Origin: Methanobacterium sp.
GTDB lineage: Archaea; Methanobacteriota; Methanobacteria; Methanobacteriales; Methanobacteriaceae
Reading direction: 5' to 3'
DNA: 15,633 nucleotides
Assembly (NCBI GenBank): GCA_020855015.1
Contig: JAHKLP010000008.1
Location: forward strand, 1 to 15,633
Position 1 is the first letter of the stretch; each line of letters begins with the position of its first letter. This document shows positions 10,094 through 15,633 of the stretch, in pieces. Under the pieces are notes generated by a model that made no database searches, had not been told where the DNA came from, and worked only from the letters and a program-made list of their open reading frames with translations. The position numbers and the translations under genes are program-made.

Positions 10094-11227
10094 ATACCAA
10101 TTCTACTATTTGGAAGCCGTCATCTGGACTTGATAACTGGTGAAAAAACAACAACCATTAGAAAGATATGGAAAAAACCATTATCTCCCGGGGATCGTCT
10201 TCATTGTTACTGGAATTTGGTTTCCAAGGAGCGAAAAAAGCTTTTTGAAGCTGAAGTAACAGATGTTGATGTAGTGATGTTCTCGGATTTGATTAAAAAC
10301 GATGCCCTGGCCCGTGAAGAAGGTTTTAATAACGCTTCGGAGTTAGAATCTGAGTTCAGGAAGATGTATCCAGAACATACTAGTGATGAATCCCTTTATC
10401 AGGTGATCAGGTTCTTTAAACTCCCAATGAGAGAGTGGGAAGGCGCTCAAATCAATGAAAAAGCCATGATCACCAAAAGAGCAGATATACTTTTTGATAT
10501 TGGCAAATTTGATAAATCAGTGATATGTTACACTGCGGCCTTAAAAATCGACCCGGATGATGTTTATCTTCTAAATAAAAAAGGCGATAATCTTTCACGA
10601 CTGGGAGAATTTAATGAAGCCCTGAAATGCTATGATCAGGCATTAGTTAAAGAACCAGATAATGAATATATTTGGAATAATAAGGCAATAGCTCTTTTAA
10701 ATTCAAACAGACCATTAGATGCACTTAAGGCAAGTGATAGGGCTATTGAAATTAATGATAGCAATTTGGTTGTCTTGTATTGGAGAGGTTTCATTTTTGA
10801 GATGTTAGAACGTTTTGATGATGCGCTGGAATGTTATGATCGAATATTAAATTTGGACCCAAATGATTCAGAGGCTTGGAACGCCAAAGGAAACCTTTTA
10901 TCCCAAATTGATCGGGCTGAAGATGCGTTAGAATGTTATGATCGCGCTTTAGAGTTGTGTCTAGAAATTGAACCTGATGCTTCAACTTGGAATCGAAAAG
11001 GAAACGCATTAATGGAGTTAAATCGCTACAAAGAAGCATTAGACTGTTATAATAGTGCACTTTCTCTTGAACCCGAAAATGAAGTTTTTTTAAGTAATCG
11101 TGGTGTTGCATTCATGGAACTAAACCGTTTTGAAGAAGCAGTGCTATGTTTCCGGAAAGTTCTTATTATTAACCCTGATAATGATGATGCTCAAATTCTG
11201 TTGGATGAATGTCTGGAAAATCTTTAA
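10094..11227 (+). CDS. ASCH-domain protein fused to seven TPR repeats, probable ATA start
   Basis: A 377-residue protein if counted from ATA at 10094. Residues 1-115 form an ASCH domain: PILLFGSRHLDLI as first strand, GEKTTTIR (16-23) matching the GxKxxxxR hallmark, then PGDRLHCYWNL and EAEVTDV. ASCH is a PUA-like fold predicted to bind RNA or nucleotides. Residues 124-365 hold seven tetratricopeptide repeats with cores such as GEFNEALKCYDQAL, RFDDALECYDRIL, RYKEALDCYNSAL and RFEEAVLCFRKVL, a protein-binding scaffold. The fifth repeat has an insertion of about four residues (ELCLEIEPD). The conventional start, TTG at 10130, would remove the first ASCH strand and lacks a ribosome-binding site. 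The frame is open upstream to TAA at 10055. Function is unknown; tethering a partner to RNA is an inference. Confidence 0.82.
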   Translation: MPILLFGSRHLDLITGEKTTTIRKIWKKPLSPGDRLHCYWNLVSKERKKLFEAEVTDVDVVMFSDLIKNDALAREEGFNNASELESEFRKMYPEHTSDESLYQVIRFFKLPMREWEGAQINEKAMITKRADILFDIGKFDKSVICYTAALKIDPDDVYLLNKKGDNLSRLGEFNEALKCYDQALVKEPDNEYIWNNKAIALLNSNRPLDALKASDRAIEINDSNLVVLYWRGFIFEMLERFDDALECYDRILNLDPNDSEAWNAKGNLLSQIDRAEDALECYDRALELCLEIEPDASTWNRKGNALMELNRYKEALDCYNSALSLEPENEVFLSNRGVAFMELNRFEEAVLCFRKVLIINPDNDDAQILLDECLENL

Positions 11228-11282
11228 TCAATAATGACTTTAATCAATAGTACTCAGATTTACTTTAAAAAAAAGCGAAAAA

Positions 11283-11308
11283 TTTTTTCATTTTTTTTAT
11301 CTTATTTA
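11283..11308 (+). terminator. T-rich terminator after the ASCH-TPR gene
   Basis: Runs of six and eight T residues (11283-11288 and 11291-11298) follow the stop at 11227 by about 60 bp. Together with the A-runs further right they form a bidirectional termination zone between convergent genes. Confidence 0.6.
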
Positions 11309-11332
11309 TAGAAATATACACATTATTCAAAT

Positions 11333-11369
11333 AAAAAAAAATGTAGAACAACTAAGAAATAATAAAAAA
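11333..11369 (-). terminator. Terminator of the small membrane-protein gene
   Basis: Nine A residues (11333-11341) and six more (11364-11369) on the plus strand read as oligo-T on the minus strand just after the stop at 11379-11381. Confidence 0.55.
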
Positions 11370-11378
11370 TGATTTTTT

Positions 11379-11744
11379 TTAGTCTTTCCCACTTAACAAA
11401 CCACCAATAGCTCCTCCAACACCCATTAGAACTATGTTAACAACTAATGAGATGATTACAATTGTTATACCAGTTGTTAAACCTGCTGCGAAACCAGCGA
11501 CCCCGCCAAAAATAGTTCCTCCTACCACAAGTAATATGGCCAGTACTATGGACCCAAATGCACCAGCAACGGTTGCATTCCACAATCCACCTATAATACC
11601 TTCATGTACCCAGTATCCCACTATAAGTCCTGCTATGAATAATGCAAGGTTAACACCCCAATATTCATTGACATATATTCCAAATAAGTTACCCAGAACT
11701 AAAGCCAAAATAAAACCTACAACTACCGGTCCCCATTTCACCAT
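11379..11744 (-). CDS. Small glycine-rich four-helix membrane protein (possibly DUF5518)
   Basis: A 121-residue, strongly hydrophobic protein. It begins MVKWGPVVVGFILALVLGN and has about four membrane segments (roughly 5-24, 30-48, 55-90 and 92-115) with many Gly-containing small-residue motifs (GGTIFGGVAGFAAG, GVGGAIGGLLSG). The KWGP.VVGFILA opening and the alternating Gly-rich helices resemble DUF5518 proteins, which are numerous in Methanobacteriales and have no known function; this family call is from memory and tentative. The ATG at 11744 follows GGGGGAAT. It has its own promoter and terminator, so it is probably monocistronic. An open frame on the opposite strand at 11434-11787 is a shadow of this gene. 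Confidence 0.72.
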   Translation of the reverse strand: MVKWGPVVVGFILALVLGNLFGIYVNEYWGVNLALFIAGLIVGYWVHEGIIGGLWNATVAGAFGSIVLAILLVVGGTIFGGVAGFAAGLTTGITIVIISLVVNIVLMGVGGAIGGLLSGKD

Positions 11745-11827
11745 AATTATTCCCCCATCTTTCTTTTTTCCAATTATTATTCCTTAACTAATTTATTACT
11801 AATCTATTGAATATTGTGTTTAGGAAA

Positions 11828-11835
11828 TATTTAAA
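11828..11835 (-). promoter_or_regulatory. Candidate TATA box of the small membrane-protein gene
   Basis: TTTAAATA on the minus strand, about 85 bp upstream of the ATG at 11744. Initiation near 11803 would leave a leader of about 60 nt. Confidence 0.4.
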
Positions 11836-11871
11836 CATTTAAGAAATATTAATCTGATTTAATTGTGACCT

Positions 11872-11879
11872 AAAAAAAA
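11872..11879 (-). terminator. Oligo-T terminator after the deaminase gene
   Basis: Eight T residues on the minus strand, about 30 bp after the deaminase stop at 11909, with a further seven-base A-run on the minus strand just before it. Confidence 0.5.
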
Positions 11880-11908
11880 TACCTTATTTGATTTTTTTAA
11901 AAGAAATA

Positions 11909-12394
11909 TTATATTCCTATATCTTCATTCCACTGTTGGGAATGGTCTTGAATATAAGATTTGAGCAATTTTTTACATGTATCCAGGTTCAAATTCAACA
12001 GATGGATACCATGATCCTCCAGATGTGCCTCTGGTCCTTTAAAGTTCTCATTTTCACCCATGACCACAATAGGGATTTGATATAATATTATGGCCCCAGA
12101 ACACATGTCACAGGGGGAAAGAGTAGTGTAAAGAGTGCAGTTTTTGTAATCATCTGCATTCATCCTGCCTGCATTTTCCAAACATGCCATTTCAGCATGT
12201 AAAATAGCAGAATCATGTTGAATCCTCTGATTATGACCACGACCGATGATTTCACCATTTTTCACCAGCACAGCACCAACAGGGATACCTCCATCGTTGA
12301 AACCTTTTATGGCTTCTTTTTCAGCTTCTGCCATGAATTCATGGTGTTTGTCTGCAAAATTTCTTGATTTTGTTTTTTTTAGTCTACTTTCCAT
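11909..12394 (-). CDS. Yeast-type cytosine deaminase (FCY1-like)
   Basis: A 161-residue zinc-dependent deaminase of the cytidine/deoxycytidylate deaminase superfamily. HAEM gives zinc-binding His and catalytic Glu, and SPCDMCSGAI gives the two Cys ligands. The overall sequence follows Saccharomyces cytosine deaminase (158 residues) closely as I recall it: GRGHN, LENAGR, TLYTTLSPCDMC, GENENFKG and the C-terminal WNEDIG. These include the counterparts of yeast Asn51, Glu64, Phe114, Trp152, Asp155 and Ile156, which bind cytosine or form the active-site lid. I therefore prefer cytosine deaminase (cytosine to uracil) over the usual labels tRNA adenosine deaminase or nucleoside deaminase. The ATG at 12394 gives a yeast-like N-terminal length; the ribosome-binding site is weak. 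It appears monocistronic, with a terminator before and after it. Confidence 0.85.
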   Translation of the reverse strand: MESRLKKTKSRNFADKHHEFMAEAEKEAIKGFNDGGIPVGAVLVKNGEIIGRGHNQRIQHDSAILHAEMACLENAGRMNADDYKNCTLYTTLSPCDMCSGAIILYQIPIVVMGENENFKGPEAHLEDHGIHLLNLNLDTCKKLLKSYIQDHSQQWNEDIGI

Positions 12395-12442
12395 TTAATC
12401 CATTCCATTGAATTATTTATTCCTAGCATGTTTTGTATAACA

Positions 12443-12453
12443 AATTTTAAATT
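12443..12453 (-). promoter_or_regulatory. Candidate TATA box of the deaminase gene
   Basis: AATTTAAAATT on the minus strand, 49-59 bp upstream of the ATG at 12394. Initiation near 12420 gives a leader of about 25 nt. Confidence 0.4.
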
Positions 12454-12492
12454 CATTGTACATGAAACCCTTAGAATAAACGAAAATACTAT

Positions 12493-12500
12493 AAAAAAAA
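12493..12500 (-). terminator. Oligo-T terminator after the bioY-DUF1284 pair
   Basis: Eight consecutive T residues on the minus strand, 5 bp after the TAG stop at 12506-12508. Confidence 0.55.
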
Positions 12501-12505
12501 CCTTA

Positions 12506-12931
12506 CTACAACATCTTTTCCTGGAAATAAAGACAATGATTTCTCCAAGAACAGTTTCCACATATCTTGTTCACTGTTGGGCGGCTTAAATTCATAGCCA
12601 GGGATTGGATTATTGATGATGAAAGAATTGATCCTTCCTTAATATCTAATTTTTGCAGTATTTTAGAGTCCATATCACTTATATTGTTAAATTCGGATTC
12701 CTTATTGCATATCCCCTGAGAAGTTTTATGAGGACAGTTTTCACAGATTGAATCCACACCAACAATAATTTCAATAAAAGAAGAAGGGTTTTTCCTGATT
12801 TCTTCTATGATCTGAGCCATATTCGCAGTGAATTCCTTATTGTAACCTAACCCTTGAAATCCTTGCATGCAGAGGATATGGTGGGCTCTAATCCTTATTG
12901 GTCCTGGACCAACGTCTCCAACATTACCCAC
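12506..12931 (-). CDS. DUF1284 cysteine-rich protein
   Basis: A 141-residue soluble protein of the DUF1284 family. IRIRAHHILCMQGFQGLGY (12-30) is its N-terminal hallmark. It then has two Cys clusters: CENCPHKTSQGIC (CX2CX8C, preceded by GVDSI) and CGNCSWRNHC (CX2CX5C) near the C-terminus. The pattern suggests an iron-sulfur cluster or zinc site; function is unknown. It starts 12 bp after the bioY stop, and its ribosome-binding site AGAGGT overlaps that end, so it is the second gene of a bioY operon. No ATG is in frame at the N-terminus; GTG at 12931 is the best start. An out-of-frame ATG at 12924 is not used. The link to bioY makes a biotin-related role worth considering. Confidence 0.85.
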   Translation of the reverse strand: MGNVGDVGPGPIRIRAHHILCMQGFQGLGYNKEFTANMAQIIEEIRKNPSSFIEIIVGVDSICENCPHKTSQGICNKESEFNNISDMDSKILQKLDIKEGSILSSSIIQSLAMNLSRPTVNKICGNCSWRNHCLYFQEKML

Positions 12932-12943
12932 TATTAAAACCTC

Positions 12944-13561
12944 TTAATAATTCTCTTTAGGCGTTATGGCTTTGCTTAGTGCTGCTGCACCTCCAATTTT
13001 AACCAGATCCCCCAAGATAAATGGAAAAAGCCCCATACTTAGCAGTGTGAAAATTGTCGGGAAACTACCTTCAACCAAGTAGATCCATAATCCCAATCCT
13101 AAAAGTCCTGGAATATAAATAAGGGCAAAGTTGGCCAGGAATATTAATCCCAACATTGGGCGGAAGTTACGGGACTGAGTATATTTATCCGTAAAGTAAC
13201 CGAGGAAAAGTGCAACTAGAATGAAACCAATCAGGTATCCGCCAGTAGATCCTAAAAGTATACTGTATCCACCGGTTAAACCCGCAAACCAGGGCACACC
13301 CAATAAACCTACAGCCAGATAAATCAATTGGCTGATTCCACCCCAAAAACGTCCTAAAACAACGCCAGCCATTAAAACAGCAAAGGTCTGAGCAGTGATA
13401 GGTACAGGAGTCCATGGTAATGGTATGATTACTTGAGCCATTATTCCAGTTAGGCATGCTATAAAAAAAGCCATAATTACTTTATTCACCAGTGAAGTAT
13501 TAGAACGCCATGCGAAAAGCGAGTACCTCTTCTGATAATAATTATCAATATTGATTTCCAT
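12944..13561 (-). CDS. bioY: Biotin transporter BioY (ECF S-component)
   Basis: A 205-residue membrane protein with about six transmembrane helices. Family hallmarks are PLPWTPVPITAQTFAVLMAG (47-66), GRFWGGISQLIYLAVGLLG (70-88), GLTGGYSILLGSTGGYLIGF (94-113) and the C-terminal PFILGDLVK (180-188). It binds and imports biotin. No ECF ATPase or T-component gene is in the window, so it either works alone or shares an energising module encoded elsewhere. I chose the ATG at 13561 because GTGAT lies four bases upstream. A GTG at 13588 would add nine residues, but they would include a palindrome that is more likely part of the leader. It is followed by the DUF1284 gene. Confidence 0.93.
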   Translation of the reverse strand: MEINIDNYYQKRYSLFAWRSNTSLVNKVIMAFFIACLTGIMAQVIIPLPWTPVPITAQTFAVLMAGVVLGRFWGGISQLIYLAVGLLGVPWFAGLTGGYSILLGSTGGYLIGFILVALFLGYFTDKYTQSRNFRPMLGLIFLANFALIYIPGLLGLGLWIYLVEGSFPTIFTLLSMGLFPFILGDLVKIGGAAALSKAITPKENY

Positions 13562-13572
13562 TTTATCACTCT

Positions 13573-13580
13573 CACGCGTG
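13573..13580. repeat. Perfect palindrome CACGCGTG in the bioY leader
   Basis: A GC-rich 8-bp palindrome in otherwise very AT-rich intergenic DNA, 12 bp upstream of the bioY ATG. It could be part of a regulator site. It does not match the BirA operator consensus I know. Confidence 0.35.
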
Positions 13581-13629
13581 TATAACACTCTAAATAATTC
13601 TAAAATCTGCTAAATCGTTTGATTATATC

Positions 13630-13637
13630 TTTAAATA
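13630..13637 (-). promoter_or_regulatory. Candidate TATA box of bioY
   Basis: TATTTAAA-type element on the minus strand, about 70 bp upstream of the ATG. Initiation near 13605 would put the CACGCGTG palindrome in the 5' leader. Confidence 0.45.
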
Positions 13638-13709
13638 TTCATAGAGCAGATATGTGGATATTGATGCTTTAACCTATCCATATTTTGAATGTTTAAAAAA
13701 TCATTAAAA

Positions 13710-13730
13710 ATTTATGAAAGCTTCATAAAT
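13710..13730. repeat. 9-bp-arm inverted repeat ATTTATGAA-AGC-TTCATAAAT
   Basis: A perfect inverted repeat with a 3-bp centre, in the AT-rich region between bioY and the photolyase gene and about 75 bp upstream of the bioY TATA box. It is not followed by a T-run in either direction that would suggest a terminator. It could be an operator. The rest of 13589-13840 holds the bioY promoter and the photolyase terminator. Confidence 0.45.
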
Positions 13731-13807
13731 CTCCTTTTATGATTAGATTCAATGATAAATATATAGTTATCTTAAATTTAAATTTCATGAACTAATATTC
13801 AATTATT

Positions 13808-13834
13808 AAAAAATAAAATTAATATAATTAAAAA
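13808..13834 (-). terminator. T-rich terminator after the photolyase gene
   Basis: Minus-strand T-runs of four to six bases lie within 35 bp of the photolyase stop at 13841-13843, consistent with archaeal termination. Confidence 0.45.
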
Positions 13835-13840
13835 TTAAAT

Positions 13841-15187
13841 TTAAAAAATATTATCCACTGCGTCCACATAACGATTGATTTTGAATTTCCTACGTAATCC
13901 ATTTGCATTCATGTAGCGTACCTTCCCGAATATGTCCCTCTCTTTCCATGCTCTGTCGTGCTTGCCAAAACACCAGGCCACTCCAGCATATCCATTGGGA
14001 TCTCTACCATCCAACTCATACTTGTTGTTGAGAGCAAGAGCAATATCATAAGCCTCTTCCGGGTCACTGGTCCATTCTATGATTTTCTTACCCCAGTACA
14101 TGCGCATGTATCCATGCATCTTTCCTGTGAACATCATTTCCTTCTGTGCAGCATTCCAGTAAGGATCATGAGTTCTGGCATTTTCAAATTCCTCAAAAGA
14201 ATACGTATATTCTCGATTATCCTTACGGTGCTTGTTCAGAGTTTTCTGAGCCCATTCTGGTAAACAATCTAAGTTATCATGATCTTCATTGTAAAAAACG
14301 AAATTCATTGCTAATTCTCGTCTAACAATCAATTCTTCCAAGTAAGAGCTTGTTCCTATACTATTCGTTTTCAAAACTTCTAGTGCTATATATAATGGGG
14401 AAATTTGACCAAAATGTAGATATGGGCTCATATGAGAAGTATAGTCATGGGAAGGATCGTTTCTTTCTCCAAATTTGTGGATTTTATTTTTCAAAAAATC
14501 GTTTAAGAATATTAAAGCACTGCTATTGCCTCCGGCAAACTTATTTACAGGTCTAACATCAATATCAACACCAATACGTTTTATAAGACTATCCAAATCA
14601 TCTAGTGATTCAGAATCAACAGGTAGGTCTAAAGATTTTTTTTGAATAACTCTCATTTTGAGAGGAACTAAAAAACCATCTAAATGTTTATCTATTTTCC
14701 TGCGGAGAGTTGCTGCAGAGTATTCATCCTTCGGCGACGCAGTTTCCACAGGAACAACCACATTAGTTTCCACTTGATGAAATGGGCATTGAATAATGCT
14801 GACTGCTTTTTGAACCCATTCACGTTGAATTTTCAGGTATCCCCTGTCGGCAATTACCATTGACGCATTCTCTGCCAGTTCAATTACACCCTCAGGGGGC
14901 GAACAAAGCCTTATGATAAGTTTTATTCCTCTATCTCTAAGTAGAATCTGGGTTTCACGCAGTCCTTCAAGAAGAAAATGGTAATGTCTCTTATTAGCCT
15001 CAAGAAAATTATTTGTAATTCCAAAATATGCCAGTAAAGGTTTTTTAAGACTATTCGCCTGATTTATACCGTGTTCTAGTGCGTGATTAAAATGAGATCT
15101 TGGAGATGCTTGCATCCAATATAAAACATAATCTCCCTCCACCAGATGATTATTATTTAGTTTTTTAATGCGTTCTTTTTGGATCAT
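13841..15187 (-). CDS. phr: Class II CPD photolyase (deoxyribodipyrimidine photo-lyase)
   Basis: A 448-residue flavoprotein that uses light to split cyclobutane pyrimidine dimers. The N-terminal antenna domain has the class II pattern DYVLYWMQASPRSHFNHAL (19-37). The FAD-binding helical domain has YLEELIVRRELAMNFVFYN, then ARTHDPYWNAAQKEMMFTG, KMHGYMRMYWGKKIIEWT, LNNKYELDGRDPNGYAGVAW and a closing FGKVRYMNANGLRRKFKI. These are diagnostic of class II, which occurs in methanogens, animals and plants, as opposed to the class I enzyme of E. coli. GGGAG stands 7 nt before the ATG at 15187. A TATA element overlapping the end of the preceding DUF1722 gene suggests its own promoter, though read-through from that gene is possible. 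Confidence 0.95.
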   Translation of the reverse strand: MIQKERIKKLNNNHLVEGDYVLYWMQASPRSHFNHALEHGINQANSLKKPLLAYFGITNNFLEANKRHYHFLLEGLRETQILLRDRGIKLIIRLCSPPEGVIELAENASMVIADRGYLKIQREWVQKAVSIIQCPFHQVETNVVVPVETASPKDEYSAATLRRKIDKHLDGFLVPLKMRVIQKKSLDLPVDSESLDDLDSLIKRIGVDIDVRPVNKFAGGNSSALIFLNDFLKNKIHKFGERNDPSHDYTSHMSPYLHFGQISPLYIALEVLKTNSIGTSSYLEELIVRRELAMNFVFYNEDHDNLDCLPEWAQKTLNKHRKDNREYTYSFEEFENARTHDPYWNAAQKEMMFTGKMHGYMRMYWGKKIIEWTSDPEEAYDIALALNNKYELDGRDPNGYAGVAWCFGKHDRAWKERDIFGKVRYMNANGLRRKFKINRYVDAVDNIF

Positions 15188-15239
15188 TCTTTTCTCCCAT
15201 CCTTAATCACTTCGCATAATTCCAATAAAAGATTTATAC

Positions 15240-15249
15240 TTTATATAAA
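15240..15249 (-). promoter_or_regulatory. TATA box of the photolyase gene
   Basis: TTTATATAAA on the minus strand is close to the archaeal consensus and overlaps the last codons and stop of the DUF1722 gene. Initiation near 15215 leaves a leader of about 28 nt containing the GGGAG site. Confidence 0.6.
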
Positions 15250-15633
15250 CGTTATTTCCATAAGATCTTCGGGATAAGGCGCGAAAAAAGTTTGATCATT
15301 TAGATAATCATTATTAAATCTAATTATCCATGATTTAAGCAAATTCTGTATTACTAAAAGAGGAATTCTACCCTGACGATATTTTTCCAGGGAATTCAAG
15401 AAAAATGCTTTTTCCTGATGATTAATATCTTTCGAGAAGTGTCCAAAGGCGTGCAATAAAACATTTACATTGGCCGGTGGCAAAGGATCAATTAGAAGCA
15501 TCTCCATCATTATCTTCTTATATTGAGATAATAAATCATCCAAGGGTATTTTACTTGAATCAGAGACCAATCTTCCTAGTTTTCTTAGATATATCTGACT
15601 ATATGATAAGAACAAAAGTTTATTTTTCCGATG
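15241..15633 (-). CDS. DUF1722 (YbgA-like) protein, 5'-truncated by the window
   Basis: The frame is open to the right edge of the window and encodes 130 residues before its TAA stop, so only the C-terminal part is present. It reads HRKNKLLFLSYSQIYLRKLGRLV at its start, matching the usual DUF1722 opening (R.K.LL..S...YR.LGRLV). It continues with NVLLHAFGHFSKDINHQEKAFF, YRQGRIPLLVIQNLLKSWI and a C-terminal FFAPYPEDLMEI, all typical. A TTG at 15615 could be taken as a start, but it lies inside the conserved domain and is unlikely to be real. DUF1722 is often fused to DUF523; whether that is so here is outside the window. Function is unknown. It lies 53 bp upstream of the photolyase gene, as ybgA precedes phr in E. 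coli. Confidence 0.85.
   Translation of the reverse strand, partial: HRKNKLLFLSYSQIYLRKLGRLVSDSSKIPLDDLLSQYKKIMMEMLLIDPLPPANVNVLLHAFGHFSKDINHQEKAFFLNSLEKYRQGRIPLLVIQNLLKSWIIRFNNDYLNDQTFFAPYPEDLMEITFI

Noticed and set aside
11434..11787. 117-residue open frame on the plus strand, Pro/Thr-rich
   Set aside because: It is the antisense of the Gly/Val/Ile-rich membrane protein gene; its odd composition follows from that overlap.
12379..12561. 60-residue minus-strand open frame between the DUF1284 and deaminase genes
   Set aside because: It overlaps the ends of both neighbours in another frame, crosses the oligo-T terminator and shows no recognisable features.
13562..13588. GTG start adding nine residues to BioY
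   Set aside because: The ATG at 13561 has GTGAT at the right distance and gives the normal length; the extra residues would be encoded by leader DNA with a palindrome.
15613..15615. TTG as the start of the DUF1722 gene
   Set aside because: The frame is open to the window edge and the residues upstream continue the conserved domain, so the gene is truncated by the window.

Overview
The window is archaeal and most likely from Methanobacterium or a close relative in the Methanobacteriales. The evidence is an AT-rich genome, archaeal TATA-type promoters, oligo-T termination signals without GC-rich hairpins, GGTGAT/GGAGG ribosome-binding sites, ribosomal protein eS1 (S3ae), archaeal-type phosphoglycerate mutase, archaeal-type bifunctional GlmU, a class II photolyase like those of methanogens, and several families typical of methanogens. 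The genus is inferred from protein flavour; no search was run.

Layout. 1-2027 (+): the 3' end of a nitroreductase/SagB-like gene, an iron-sulfur flavoprotein of the Isf type, a SAM-dependent methyltransferase, and a single-domain NifX/NifB-type protein. 2044-2514 (-): a DUF3592 membrane protein, convergent with the NifX-like gene across only 16 bp. 2515-2846: the longest stretch without a gene, a divergent promoter region with inverted and tandem repeats. 2847-8069 (+): a compact set of eS1, a DUF92 (VTE6-like) membrane protein, apgM, glmM and glmU. 8202-9845 (+): a gamma-class carbonic anhydrase-like protein and hisC. 10094-11227 (+): an ASCH-domain/TPR fusion whose natural start appears to be an ATA codon. 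11379-12394 (-): a small glycine-rich membrane protein and a deaminase that closely resembles yeast cytosine deaminase. 12506-13561 (-): bioY followed by a Cys-rich DUF1284 gene. 13841-15633 (-): a class II DNA photolyase preceded by a DUF1722 (YbgA-like) gene that runs off the window.

How the genes may work together. ApgM serves lower glycolysis/gluconeogenesis. GlmM and GlmU convert GlcN-6-P through GlcN-1-P to UDP-GlcNAc, a precursor of pseudomurein and of surface glycans. The DUF92 protein between eS1 and apgM belongs to the family of plant phytyl-phosphate kinase VTE6 and may be a prenyl-phosphate kinase. BioY imports biotin, and the DUF1284 protein directly downstream is a guilt-by-association candidate for biotin-related work. 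The photolyase/DUF1722 pair repeats an association known from E. coli (ybgA-phr), but with an unrelated class of photolyase.

I saw no CRISPR array, insertion sequence, integrase, tRNA or rRNA. The most unusual observations are the apparent AUA start of the ASCH-TPR gene, the FCY1-like archaeal deaminase, the bioY-DUF1284 pair, the DUF1722-class II photolyase pair, and the repeat-rich leader of the eS1 operon.
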